The position numbers were made by a program, and so were the translations under genes. DNA of 64,000 bases from Vibrio crassostreae (lineage in GTDB: Bacteria > Pseudomonadota > Gammaproteobacteria > Enterobacterales > Vibrionaceae). Positions within the stretch are counted from its first letter, which is position 1. Each line of letters begins with the position of its first letter. The notes under the pieces are model-generated. The model saw nothing but the letters and a program-made list of their open reading frames with translations. It searched no databases and had not been told where the DNA came from. This document shows, one piece after another, positions 45,464-53,725 of this stretch. The DNA is taken from assembly GCF_024347415.1 (NCBI RefSeq), contig NZ_AP025476.1, positions 1,240,001-1,304,000 on the forward strand. The letters run 5' to 3'.

Positions 45464-46630
45464 TTAGTTACCGTATCGCTTCAGCCACTCTTTCTCGAGC
45501 GCGTTTTGCCAGCTAGGGTGTGGTTCATCAACCGATTTAAATTGTTGGGTGTTTTTAGCACTGCCAGTGAGGTACTTGCTGCTCAGTACCGAAGGGTCGC
45601 CCCAAACATTGAGGTCACCTTTACGAGATTGCGCTTCTGGGCTCAGCAAGAAGTTAATGGTCACTTGAGCTCCTGCGGTTGCATTGGCATTCCAAGGAAT
45701 AGCAAGGAAGTGAATGTTAGATAAAGCGCCGCTTTCTAGAGCATAGGCCTTAGTGGTTTCGGCTAGGCGACCACTTGCTTGTGCTGAATAAACAGAGTTT
45801 GGGTTGAACGTAATCGCGAGATCGAGCTGTCCATCATCCAAAAGTTGGATACTTTCTGATGTGCCTGCTGGGAATTGTTTGCCACCGCGCCACGCTACTT
45901 TATGGAATTTATCTAAGTAAGCCCATAGTGGTGCTGTAACTTCTTGGAAGTTGTCTTCTGAAACAGGCTTAGCGAGTTCTGGGCTGTTGTTGGTTAGTTC
46001 AATCAGTAGAGACTTAATGAAGCTCGTACCATGAAACTCTGGTGGTCGAGGGTAGCTTAATCGGTTCGGGAAAGCTTGAGCGTAGCTCAACATCTCTGAG
46101 AATGATTGTGGCGGGTTGTTTAGTGTCTCTTGGTCATGAATAAACACCAATTGTCCAACGCCCCAAGGTGCTTCAAGGCCTTCTGTTGGTTCAGAGAAGT
46201 CGACATCAATCGGCAGAGACTTATCGACATATTGCCAGTTTGGAAGTGATTCAGTGAATGGCCCAAACAACAGCTCGTTGTCTTTCATCGAACGGAAGTT
46301 TTCGCCATTGATCCAAACGATATCAACACTGCCTTCACTGTTCTTGCCTGCCGCTTTTTCTGCGAGCAGTCGAGTGGTGGTTTCCGCAATATCGGTTACT
46401 TTCACATGCTTCAACGTGACACCATAGTCACTTTGTAATTTCTTGCCTGCCCATTGTAGGTAGCGGTTGATCTCTTGGCTTCCGCCCCAAGCGTGAAAGT
46501 AGACAGTTTCTCCCTCTGCCTGCTGTTCTATTTGGTTCCAACTCTCTGTGGATGTTGCTTCATCAGCATAAATGGTTGCGCTGTATGCAACGGTTGCCAT
46601 GATTCCTAACGTACTTACTATCTTGTTCAT
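45464..46630 (-). CDS. ynjB: ABC transporter substrate-binding protein YnjB
   Basis: A 388-aa periplasmic binding protein. The signal peptide MNKIVSTLGIMATVAYSATIYA fits cleavage after YADE-preceding Ala. Blocks YFHAWGGSQEINRYLQWAG, DIVWINGENFRSMK and EAPWGVGQLVFIHDQETL are characteristic of YnjB. I start at 46630, which has GGAAAAG upstream; a 37-residue longer frame lacks a signal peptide at its head. It is the first gene of ynjBCDF. No TPP riboswitch was seen in the 312 bases upstream. Confidence 0.88.
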   Translation of the reverse strand: MNKIVSTLGIMATVAYSATIYADEATSTESWNQIEQQAEGETVYFHAWGGSQEINRYLQWAGKKLQSDYGVTLKHVKVTDIAETTTRLLAEKAAGKNSEGSVDIVWINGENFRSMKDNELLFGPFTESLPNWQYVDKSLPIDVDFSEPTEGLEAPWGVGQLVFIHDQETLNNPPQSFSEMLSYAQAFPNRLSYPRPPEFHGTSFIKSLLIELTNNSPELAKPVSEDNFQEVTAPLWAYLDKFHKVAWRGGKQFPAGTSESIQLLDDGQLDLAITFNPNSVYSAQASGRLAETTKAYALESGALSNIHFLAIPWNANATAGAQVTINFLLSPEAQSRKGDLNVWGDPSVLSSKYLTGSAKNTQQFKSVDEPHPSWQNALEKEWLKRYGN

Positions 46631-46890
46631 AAACTTTTCCATTTGGTAGTGAACGGGCAAGAGCATTGTGTTTTCGAACTCCCTAATAGTTATTCTATCT
46701 GTTTCTGAAATAAATTCTAATTCAACAGTAAATTCAATCAATTACTAGGAGCCTCTGCCATCCTAGCTACAGACCGTTAAAGCGGTGAATTAATTGCACC
46801 TAAATGAGGTTTTTTTGATATTTATTGGAGGTTGGTACGAAAAGAAGGTGAGAAGTAGCGTTTTTAATGATTAGGTTTTGAGCAAGCAAT

Positions 46891-46915
46891 AAAAAAGGAG
46901 CCGTGAAGGCTCCTT
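46891..46915 (-). terminator. Terminator of the META-domain gene
   Basis: AAGGAGCC/GGCTCCTT (46895-46902 with 46908-46915) is followed on the minus strand by six T. Confidence 0.88.
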
Positions 46916-46942
46916 AAATCAATATCTGGTGTCGATGATGGG

Positions 46943-47389
46943 TTAGTTTACCCAGTCACGAATTGTGTACGTTAGTGTGTGTACATCGTTTTTCAGTACT
47001 AGCGTATCGTTTGTTAGCGTTACGTCGCTCCACTCGCTCAGAGTAGCTGAAACCGATTGTTCGATTTCCATCGCTGAGCCCTGACACATTTTCATTGTCA
47101 TGCCCATTTGTTTGATACGGAATTGACCGTCTTTCAGCTCACCTTGACCGAAGAAGTTGTTACAACCAGCCATGCCGTTTGCAGTCATCTTTTCGCCGAT
47201 CTCTAGACGAGGAGCTGCTTGGTCTTCGCTTTTCACAATGTCCTTGCCATCAATTTGCGCAAGTTCCCAATTATGGTGCTGTAGATCGGTTGGTGTTACT
47301 TGCGTCGCGTTGTCACCTGTTGTTGTGCATGCTGCTAACATCATAGGTAAAGCGGCTACTGCTAGTAATTTTTTTGAACTAAACTTCAT
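46943..47389 (-). CDS. META-domain lipoprotein (HslJ-like)
   Basis: A 148-aa predicted lipoprotein. Signal MKFSSKKLLAVAALPMMLAAC ends in lipobox LAAC (Cys21). The META domain follows: LQHHNWELAQIDGKDI, APRLEIGEKMTANGMAGCNNFFGQGEL and FRIKQMGMTMKMCQG. E. coli HslJ, of this family, affects novobiocin resistance and motility-related traits; function is poorly defined. The ATG at 47389 has GGAG 8 bases upstream. Single gene. Confidence 0.9.
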   Translation of the reverse strand: MKFSSKKLLAVAALPMMLAACTTTGDNATQVTPTDLQHHNWELAQIDGKDIVKSEDQAAPRLEIGEKMTANGMAGCNNFFGQGELKDGQFRIKQMGMTMKMCQGSAMEIEQSVSATLSEWSDVTLTNDTLVLKNDVHTLTYTIRDWVN

Positions 47390-47580
47390 ATTATAAGGCT
47401 CCAAAGGAAAGAACGAAGTTACCGAATAAGTGTAACTTGATGGGTTCAAAGTATAGTTTACAAAACACTATATGTGTCAGTATAAGGTCATAGTTTAGTA
47501 TGGATTTCATGAGCTAGGCGACAAATTAATCGCTTATTTTTGAGATAGTAAGCGTAATTTTGAATGTGTAAGGAGGCACG

Positions 47581-47841
47581 GTGGAGCAGTTAGAGTTTTT
47601 CCAAGTTCCAAGCCCTTGCGTTGGGGTTTGTTCAAGCGATGACAAAGGCTATTGCAATGGTTGTATGCGCAAAAGAGAAGAGCGCTTCAATTGGATGTCG
47701 ATGACACCGTCAGAACAATTGCACGTGATAAAGCTGTGTCGTCAGCGCTATAGAAGAAAAATAATGAAACAAAAAAACTTGGTTGGTAAGTCGGTCGACG
47801 AAGAGGGAAATACAAGTCCCCAGAGAGATCTTTTCGGCTAA
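47581..47841 (+). CDS. DUF1289 small zinc-type protein
   Basis: An 86-aa protein with the DUF1289 pattern PSPCVGVCSSDDKGYCNGCMRKREERFNWMSM, whose four Cys (C-x3-C...C-x2-C) look like a metal site, and a basic tail. Start is GTG with a full AGGAGG 5 bases upstream. E. coli YdhL is a relative. The role is unknown. A 55-aa gene follows 109 bases downstream. Confidence 0.88.
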   Translation: MEQLEFFQVPSPCVGVCSSDDKGYCNGCMRKREERFNWMSMTPSEQLHVIKLCRQRYRRKIMKQKNLVGKSVDEEGNTSPQRDLFG

Positions 47842-47950
47842 AGAGGAAGTATTAAGATTTTATTTAACTCCGAAGTAACTATTACTTTACATAATGGTTG
47901 GGGTGTAATATTAAGATAGGTACCTTTGTACCTGAAGGAGTGGTGTCGGT

Positions 47951-48118
47951 ATGAATAAAAAGAACTTAAAACTCAAAAAAGAGCCTGTCAAAGCACTGGA
48001 TCGTAAACCGATCGGGGCGAAAGATGACCCTGAAGAGACTCCGCGAGATTGGCATTCGATGTCAGAAGAAGAACGAATGGAAATCCTATCTCACCTTTCA
48101 GACATGCCTTTTCAATAA
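47951..48118 (+). CDS. 55-aa conserved-looking small protein
   Basis: A short frame of 55 codons, MNKKNLKLKKEPVKALDRK...PFQ. The N-terminal third is very basic; the remainder is acidic with PEETPRDWHSMSEEERMEILSHLS, a compact amphipathic helix. Preceded by GAAGGAG (11 bases upstream, slightly far) and a small hairpin AGGTAC/GTACCT. Coding-like composition and a defined C-terminal helix support a real gene. No family is recognised. A longer plus-strand frame at 48024-48260 overlaps it and looks spurious. Confidence 0.6.
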   Translation: MNKKNLKLKKEPVKALDRKPIGAKDDPEETPRDWHSMSEEERMEILSHLSDMPFQ

Positions 48119-48171
48119 CACCACTGTTTCTTCAGCGTCTTTCTTAAAGCTCAGTTTTCACAAAAATGTGA

Positions 48172-48474
48172 TTAAACAAACATGTGATTCGCTTTCGTTA
48201 CACCACGATGGTACGTGCAAAATGTATCATCGGCCTCGGTGGTTTTACTGTGAATCTTAATGTTTGTGATCACTTCTACAGCCCCTGCATCGTAGCAAGC
48301 TTGTTCTGCTTTTTTAACGATATCGAGTAATTGGTTGAGTTCACCTTTCATCGTGGTTTCCATCGCACCGACTTGGAAAGGCACATCAGCAGCTTTCACA
48401 ACTTCAATGGCTTTATCAACCACTTCGAAGTTGTTGCCTTCTTTAACGCGAGGTATCACTTGGAAGGCAACCAT
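48172..48474 (-). CDS. Thiamine-binding protein family (DUF77/MTH1187, YqgV-like)
   Basis: A 100-aa ferredoxin-fold protein. MVAFQVIPRV...NNFEVVDKAIEVVKAADVPFQVGAMETTMKGELNQLLDIVKKA fits the MTH1187/YkoF family, dimers or tetramers that bind thiamine or its precursors. The ATG at 48474 aligns with the family N-terminus; an upstream GTG at 48504 would add ten residues. Single gene. Other Vibrio members lie near thiamine transport genes; here ynjBCDF is 1.5 kb away, without direct linkage. Confidence 0.82.
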   Translation of the reverse strand: MVAFQVIPRVKEGNNFEVVDKAIEVVKAADVPFQVGAMETTMKGELNQLLDIVKKAEQACYDAGAVEVITNIKIHSKTTEADDTFCTYHRGVTKANHMFV

Positions 48475-48610
48475 CACTTCTTTTTCTCTTTTTAACTCAG
48501 ACACTTTCTGCTTACTCTAGGATAGGGAATTGTTGCAGATGATAGGTTAATGCGGAGATAAATTCTACAGCGGTTAAGCTGGCAGCTTATTAGCTTATTA
48601 GCTCATTTGA

Positions 48611-48832
48611 CTACTTGCTACCCCAGTGGTCGCTAACCCAACCACCTATGTGCTCATCAAAATGGCTGCCACTGAATCTCTGATTACGTTCAACCGAAGT
48701 ATCGCAGTCATCTTTGTTATCTATTAGGGTTTGTATGTAGTTTGCCATCGGGTCATTGCAACGTTGACGATCTCGGCGGGTTGCCACTTCCTTAATCAGT
48801 TGTAATCGATATGTAGAGCTAGCACGTTTCAT
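48611..48832 (-). CDS. 73-aa hypothetical protein
   Basis: A small soluble protein, MKRASSTYRLQLIKEVATRRDRQ..., basic at the N-terminus and aromatic at the C-terminus (GGWVSDHWGSK). A strong AGGAGGT lies 7 bases before the ATG, which is the best reason to accept it. One internal Cys pair (RCND, DCDT) is present. I recognise no family. Confidence 0.65.
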   Translation of the reverse strand: MKRASSTYRLQLIKEVATRRDRQRCNDPMANYIQTLIDNKDDCDTSVERNQRFSGSHFDEHIGGWVSDHWGSK

Positions 48833-49022
48833 TTCAATGACCTCCTGTTTTAGACACTAATAGAAAAATCTAGTTGCCAGATATAGGGGCGTCAACGTGA
48901 TTTGAGAGTATTTTTTTTGAGCAACCAAGAATCAATACGTTGGCATCATAATTCACAAAAGTGTCATTTAAGTTGGCGTGTTGAGAGCAGTTTTTGGGTG
49001 TAATTTTATGTTTGATTGCATA

Positions 49023-49049
49023 TAAAAAAAGCCCAGTAAAAACTGAGCT
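49023..49049 (-). terminator. Terminator of the DEAD-box helicase gene
   Basis: On the minus strand AGCTCAG/CTGGGCT (one wobble) is followed by seven T, 38 bases past the stop. Confidence 0.8.
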
Positions 49050-49086
49050 AATTATTCTATTTCTGGTTACTTTGTGCTATTTCGGG

Positions 49087-50325
49087 TTACTTTGAGCTAT
49101 TCGGTTTGCTTTTAAATTGTTTAATGCTCTTCTTTTTGGCTGTTCTTCGATTTGCCATTTTGTCTTTAGGTGGACGCTTGCGAGCTGTCGCTTCAGATGC
49201 AGGTTTGTCTGTAACAGGGAAACCTTCCAACGATTGCAGCGCTAGCGGCTTATTGGTCAGAGTTCGAATCGCATTGAGGTGTTCGCTTTCACTATGGCTA
49301 ACCAGTGAGATAGCACAGCCTGCGCTTCCTGCTCTCGCCGTTCTTCCTACGCGATGTACATAAGTTGCTGAGTGAGGTGGTAACTCAAAGTTGATCACGA
49401 CAGGTAATTGATCAATATGGATGCCACGAGCCATCACATCGGTTGCGATAAGTACGCGAGTTTCGCCATTTTTGAAGCTTTCTAATGTTTGCTCTCGTTC
49501 TTCTTGGCTCTTATTTCCATGTAACGCACTCACACTGATCTTGGCTTTACTCAATCGCTTGGTTAATGCATCAGCATTATCTTTCGCGCCAATAAATACT
49601 AATACCTGCGGCCATATGTGCTGATTGAGTAGGGCGATGAGCGCTTGAGCTTTACTGCCTTTGTTCACTAAGTACAGAGTTTCTTCAATAGTCGCGACCA
49701 CGCTGTTTTCTTGGTGTGTCGTGACTTTAACTGGATTTGAAAGAAGCTCTTCAGCTTGACCTACTAATTCCGACGGAAGTGTTGCTGAGAATAGTAGTGA
49801 TTGTCGTTTCGCTGGCAGTGCAGCGGTAATCGCTTGAATATCTGGCCAAAAACCCATGTCGATCAGGCGATCAGCCTCATCAAGAACCAATGACACACAT
49901 TGAGTTAACTCTAATTCGCCACTCTTGATGACACCAAGCAAGCGCCCCGGTGTAGCAATGGCAAGCTGTGGTTTCGTTAGTAATTGCTGTTGTTGGTCAT
50001 CCGCGTTCACACCACCCGTTAGCGTTACCAATTTGATATCGAGCGCTGTTGCGACCGGTTCTAATGACTCAGCGACTTGAGACGCAAGCTCGCGTGTTGG
50101 AACAATGATCAGAGCTTGGAGTTCATTTACATCTTGATTGATGTTATTTAGCAAAGGTAAGCCGAATGCCAATGTTTTACCGCTGCCTGTTTGAGCTAAT
50201 GCAAGCACATCTTTCTCCGCAATAATTGTAGGAATTACCGCTTGCTGTATCTCTGTCGGCTTATTGAATTGAGATGGGATCGCCGCGACGGTTTTTGCGT
50301 TAAGGGTTAGGCTAGCAAATGACAT
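49087..50325 (-). CDS. DEAD-box RNA helicase (RhlE-type)
   Basis: A 412-aa ATP-dependent RNA helicase. Motifs in order: Q motif (FNKPTEIQQAVIP), motif I AQTGSGKT, Ia PTRELASQ, II DEAD (VLDEADRLID), III SAT, V ATDVMARGIH, VI HRVGRTARAGS. The C-terminal tail (about 372-412) is highly basic (KRPPKDKMANRRTAKKKSIKQ), probably an RNA-binding extension. Most like RhlE/SrmB-class helicases that act in ribosome assembly or RNA decay. The ATG at 50325 is preferred; the longer frame starts at TTG without a ribosome site. Confidence 0.92.
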   Translation of the reverse strand: MSFASLTLNAKTVAAIPSQFNKPTEIQQAVIPTIIAEKDVLALAQTGSGKTLAFGLPLLNNINQDVNELQALIIVPTRELASQVAESLEPVATALDIKLVTLTGGVNADDQQQQLLTKPQLAIATPGRLLGVIKSGELELTQCVSLVLDEADRLIDMGFWPDIQAITAALPAKRQSLLFSATLPSELVGQAEELLSNPVKVTTHQENSVVATIEETLYLVNKGSKAQALIALLNQHIWPQVLVFIGAKDNADALTKRLSKAKISVSALHGNKSQEEREQTLESFKNGETRVLIATDVMARGIHIDQLPVVINFELPPHSATYVHRVGRTARAGSAGCAISLVSHSESEHLNAIRTLTNKPLALQSLEGFPVTDKPASEATARKRPPKDKMANRRTAKKKSIKQFKSKPNSSK

Positions 50326-50402
50326 AAATGAACCAAGTATCAAAAGGGAGGTGGAGTCTAACAGGGCTGTAAATGTTAGAGAATCAGTTTTGTACGTTAC
50401 AC

Positions 50403-50468
50403 GATAAACGTATTCATTATACGTGCGAATTATGTATGTTAGCCAGACGTGATAATTAAACGTTTATC
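50403..50468. promoter_or_regulatory. Paired inverted repeats upstream of the LysE-type gene
   Basis: GATAAACGT (50403-50411) and ACGTTTATC (50460-50468) form a 9-bp inverted pair spaced by 48 bases, and TGATAA/TTATCA near 50450-50469 form a second one. They lie between divergent helicase and exporter genes and could be operators. No regulator is identified. Confidence 0.35.
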
Positions 50469-50534
50469 ATATTGTAATGGCACTGAATGGACGTACAATG
50501 TTCGCCCTAAAAATGTTCATGAAATGAGATCGAA

Positions 50535-51161
50535 ATGAGTTTGGACAGTATCTGGCTGTTTATTGTTATCGTGTTTTTTATTGCCATTATTCCGGGCCCT
50601 AATGCGCTGTTGGTATTAAGCACAGCATTAACTCAAAGGAAGCTGTTCGCATTTGTGAACGTGTTGGGCGTGTCATGTGGTTTCTTTTTTCACGCCTTTA
50701 TCTCGGCCAACGGCATAAGCCTGTTATTGTCGAACACTCCCATGGCCTTTGAAGGGCTAAAGTGGGCTGGGGTTTTGTACCTTGTCTGGCTTGGGTATAA
50801 CCATTTTCGTGCGGCGCTGCGCGCTCAAGAGGGCGTACTTTCAGTGGTAGGCGCATCGGGAAGTAAGCTTTATAACCAATTTTTCAAAGGGCTCCTTACT
50901 AATCTACTGAATCCTAAAATCGTCCTATTTTATCTTTCTATATTCCCTCAATTTGTGTCAAAAGATACGATTGTGTCAGACAGCCTAATGCTTGGTGGGA
51001 TTCAAGCGATAGTGGTGTCGATGTGGTTTTTGGTTGTGATCTTAATGGCGGATACGTTTAAGCGCTTGTTGGTTCAAAAGCGTACCTCGCAAATGATGAA
51101 CATCGTGTGTGGGGTTCTATTTGTGGGCTTCAGCATTCAGTTGGCGTTGTTTCAGCTTTAG
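50535..51161 (+). CDS. LysE/RhtB-family amino acid exporter
   Basis: A 208-aa inner-membrane exporter with about six helices. The N-terminal signature FIVIVFFIAIIPGPNALLVLSTALTQ is the LysE/RhtB motif (PGPN). The block LKWAGVLYLVWLGYNHFRAAL and FFKGLLTNLLNPKIVLFYLSIFPQF are also diagnostic. The export substrate cannot be deduced. Its 190-base upstream gap with the divergent helicase holds inverted repeats. Confidence 0.92.
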   Translation: MSLDSIWLFIVIVFFIAIIPGPNALLVLSTALTQRKLFAFVNVLGVSCGFFFHAFISANGISLLLSNTPMAFEGLKWAGVLYLVWLGYNHFRAALRAQEGVLSVVGASGSKLYNQFFKGLLTNLLNPKIVLFYLSIFPQFVSKDTIVSDSLMLGGIQAIVVSMWFLVVILMADTFKRLLVQKRTSQMMNIVCGVLFVGFSIQLALFQL

Positions 51162-51374
51162 GTTTAGAGCTTGATAGAAGCGTTAACCGATACGACTCAT
51201 ATCTCACTTTTTACTGAATCTTAGGGAATCCTTGTCTCTCTGCATAAATGCCTAAAGCATTAGGTTATAAAGTCGATATAATAATTAGCTATCAATTTGG
51301 TGAATGTGTTTGTTTGAGACCAATTGAAGCCAAAGTCTATTGCTTGACCGAATAACAGAGACAGGGAGTCACTA

Positions 51375-51731
51375 ATGCGTGAAGATTCATTCACCCAGAA
51401 ACGCAAATATTACCGCTTAAAGTACCCTCAAAAGGCACGTCCGGTGATGCGAATTAAGGATGAGCTTTTTCATGTCAGTGAAGTTTCTGAAAAGGGCGTA
51501 CGCCTGATGATGCGTAATATTATTCCGGTTTACCGCGGCTTTTCAATGGCAGGCACTTTAAGGTTACATGACAACAACAGTGTTGATATTAGCGGTGCTG
51601 TATTGCGACAAGAAGGTGACGAAGTGATCGTTCAGTTATCACAAGGCCCGAGCTTTAAAGATATGGTGTCTGAACAACGCCACATCAGACAGCGATACCC
51701 AGTATTTTTTGCTAGCCTCAGAGTGGCATAG
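51375..51731 (+). CDS. PilZ-domain c-di-GMP-binding protein (single domain)
   Basis: A 118-aa protein of one PilZ domain. The first motif is RKYYRLKYP (RxxxR type) and the second, normally D/NxSxxG, reads EVSEKGVRL. The Asp/Asn position is Glu, which may weaken binding. PilZ proteins link cyclic-di-GMP to motility or polysaccharide output. GGGAGT lies 6 bases before the ATG. Single gene with a shared terminator. Confidence 0.85.
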   Translation: MREDSFTQKRKYYRLKYPQKARPVMRIKDELFHVSEVSEKGVRLMMRNIIPVYRGFSMAGTLRLHDNNSVDISGAVLRQEGDEVIVQLSQGPSFKDMVSEQRHIRQRYPVFFASLRVA

Positions 51732-51774
51732 AAAGCTTTTAAAGTTAGATCCACTCATTCAAACCGATATTAAA

Positions 51775-51806
51775 AAGCCCAGCACTTTTTCAAGTGCTGG
51801 GCTTTA
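51775..51806. terminator. Bidirectional terminator between PilZ and M14 genes
   Basis: AAAGCCCAGCACTT/AAGTGCTGGGCTTT, a 14-bp perfect stem (51775-51788 with 51793-51806), between convergent genes, with A/T runs for both strands. Confidence 0.93.
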
Positions 51807-51870
51807 CTATATATGTAAGCAAACTAACGATACGGACAGACTAAGGAGTTTAGTCTGCCTATAGTTCGTT

Positions 51871-52995
51871 TTATAGCTCGTCTACTGTCGCCCAAACCGC
51901 GGCTAACATGTCGTGACCAAATGCAACGCTGCGTTCTGGAGACCAACCGTAAAGTTCGTCTGCGTGGCTGATGTGATCTTTAAATGGCATCTCGACTGTG
52001 TAAGCTAAACACTTGAACTGCTCACCAATCCAGTTTGTGCCAACCGTCATATTCGCTTTGCCCGGTTCGTCTTTATCGTAACCAAACTCATCTTGGAACT
52101 CTGGCGTGATAGTCAGCAGTGCTTGCTTGAAGTGATTTTCTAGTTTAGCAATGCGCTCGTTGTATGAAGGCGTGCCTTCGCTACCTGCTACAAAGTTATA
52201 TGGGATCGCTTCGTCGCCGTGAATGTCTAGACACAGATCAACGCCCGTTTCTAGCATGCGCTCACGAACAAGGAATACTTCTGGGCTACGTTCCATAGAA
52301 GGCGATTGCCATTCACGGTTCAGGTTAACGCCAATCGCATTAGTACGAAGGTGACCGCGGATGCTGCCATCTGGGTTCATGTTAGGAACCACGCGGAAAA
52401 CAACGCTGTCTAGTAGAGAACGACCTACTGTATCTGTTTCATCAAGCAGACGTTGAAGTAGACCTTCGATCAACCATTCAGCCATAGTCTCGCCAGGGTG
52501 TTGGCGACCTATAACCCAAATGTTTTTCTTCTCTTCACTTGGCTCACCAATGGTTAGCAAAGTGATGTCATTGTTGTCTAGCGTGTGGCCCAGAGTTTCA
52601 AGCTTACAAGCCGGGTGCGTTTGAGCACTGTGCAGAAGATCTTGGTGACGATCGTATGAGTAAGGCGCGAAGTACGCGAAGTACATTGAATCGTGCTCTG
52701 GAATGATGTCGAAGCTTAGTGTGTCGCCATCGAATTGAGATGGGATACGGAACCACTCTTCACGGTCGTACGATGCAACCACATCATAATCTTTCCAGCC
52801 TTCAGGATACGCCGATGTTGCCAGTTGACCGATTTCTAAGTGGTGTGCTTGTTGAGCATCGCTTTCTAAGCGGAAGTGAAACCACTGAGAGATTTCAGTC
52901 TGGTTGTCTGCTGGGATAGTCAGTTGAATGTTTTGTGGTGAATCTGCTGAAACGACGTGAATGTTGCCGCTTTCGAAATTGCTGAAAATTTTCAT
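51871..52995 (-). CDS. M14-type cytosolic carboxypeptidase
   Basis: A 374-aa zinc carboxypeptidase of the M14 group that includes eukaryotic CCP/AGBL tubulin deglutamylases. The zinc site is GRQHPGETMAEW (HxxE) with His in CLDIHGDEAIPYNF, and the catalytic Glu is in YTVEMPFKD. The N-terminal 130 residues form the beta-sandwich typical of the cytosolic CCP-type. There is no signal peptide. The natural substrate in bacteria is unknown. The ATG at 52995 begins MKIFSNFESGNI, the conserved start; the longer frame is AT-rich and unlikely. Confidence 0.9.
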   Translation of the reverse strand: MKIFSNFESGNIHVVSADSPQNIQLTIPADNQTEISQWFHFRLESDAQQAHHLEIGQLATSAYPEGWKDYDVVASYDREEWFRIPSQFDGDTLSFDIIPEHDSMYFAYFAPYSYDRHQDLLHSAQTHPACKLETLGHTLDNNDITLLTIGEPSEEKKNIWVIGRQHPGETMAEWLIEGLLQRLLDETDTVGRSLLDSVVFRVVPNMNPDGSIRGHLRTNAIGVNLNREWQSPSMERSPEVFLVRERMLETGVDLCLDIHGDEAIPYNFVAGSEGTPSYNERIAKLENHFKQALLTITPEFQDEFGYDKDEPGKANMTVGTNWIGEQFKCLAYTVEMPFKDHISHADELYGWSPERSVAFGHDMLAAVWATVDEL

Positions 52996-53133
52996 TGTAG
53001 TTTTTATCTCGTAGTTGAGTTGCCGTAAGACTAGCACACTTTTTTTCGAGCAAACCACTAACTAAATCGTAATGAGATGTTATTTCAACTATCTACTTTT
53101 TAGTTGCCTATTTTTGAACAACCCACTTTCCAA

Positions 53134-53409
53134 CTATCGGCGCTGGCAAGTGGTACACCCACGGCAGGCAGAACGTGTGTGGCGATCTAACTTGCTACGT
53201 TGCACCTTGCAGTAAGCGTTTTTCAATGCTCTTCGTCCAGAAAACCAATCATCGGGTTTCGCAAGAATCAGATAACCATTAAATCGTTTAACGAGCTCGA
53301 TTCTGTTTTGCTCGATGAACTTGCTATCAAACCCAATTTCAAAGTAATCAAGCGCTTGTTCGATGGAGGTGAAACTCGCTATTTTTTGCTGGAATTCTGT
53401 TTGGCTCAT
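53134..53409 (-). CDS. NifW-like small protein with a C-terminal CxxCxxC motif
   Basis: A 91-aa protein. The region IEQALDYFEIGFDSKFIEQNRIELVKRFNGYL matches the core of the NifW (nitrogenase-stabilising) family, though no nitrogenase genes are in view. The end SACRGCTTCQRR carries three Cys as CxxCxxC, a possible metal or Fe-S ligand. It is divergent from torY, which starts 316 bases away. The ATG at 53409 begins MSQTEFQ; a longer frame has only a TTG start. The ribosome site is weak (TTAGAG). Confidence 0.72.
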   Translation of the reverse strand: MSQTEFQQKIASFTSIEQALDYFEIGFDSKFIEQNRIELVKRFNGYLILAKPDDWFSGRRALKNAYCKVQRSKLDRHTRSACRGCTTCQRR

Positions 53410-53620
53410 CTCTAATTTAGTGCCGTAAATTTGCAAGCATTATAGATGTGTTCGCTAGTCCTTATTTTGATTTTAGTACGTTTTTACGTGGGGAAGCACA
53501 CGGTTATTTTGTGTGGATTTTATAAATCAATATGGCCTTATTTGTTTTGTGAATATAAAACAAAATGGTTGCGCAGTCATGGTTATAAGTGATTTGTATT
53601 TAGGTCTCATTGCTTGCTTT

Positions 53621-53637
53621 CTTTATTATCAATAAAG
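53621..53637. promoter_or_regulatory. 7-3-7 inverted repeat upstream of torY
   Basis: CTTTATT-ATC-AATAAAG is a perfect inverted repeat 88 bases upstream of torY, in the 316-base divergent gap with the NifW-like gene. An operator is possible; no regulator identified. Confidence 0.35.
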
Positions 53638-53644
53638 ACAATTT

Positions 53645-53681
53645 ATGACGTGAATCAATAGTGACTACCCCTAAAGTATTA
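53645..53681. promoter_or_regulatory. FNR-like and NarP-like sites upstream of torY
   Basis: ATGAC-GTGA-ATCAA (53645-53658) matches 8 of 10 FNR positions. TACCCCT-AA-AGTATTA (53666-53681) is a 7-2-7 pair with a perfect NarL/P heptamer on the left and 5 of 7 on the right. Together they suggest anaerobic and nitrate control of torYZ. Confidence 0.45.
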
Positions 53682-53725
53682 TTCTGATCGCAATTGTTAC
53701 TAATTGTTGAAGATGATTTCTAAAT

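Noticed and set aside
46631..46942. TPP riboswitch upstream of ynjB
   Set aside because: The conserved CUGAGA and ACCUGAUC-type segments are missing.
48024..48260. 78-codon plus-strand frame
   Set aside because: It overlaps the 55-aa gene in another frame and runs antisense into the thiamine-binding-type gene; composition looks non-coding.
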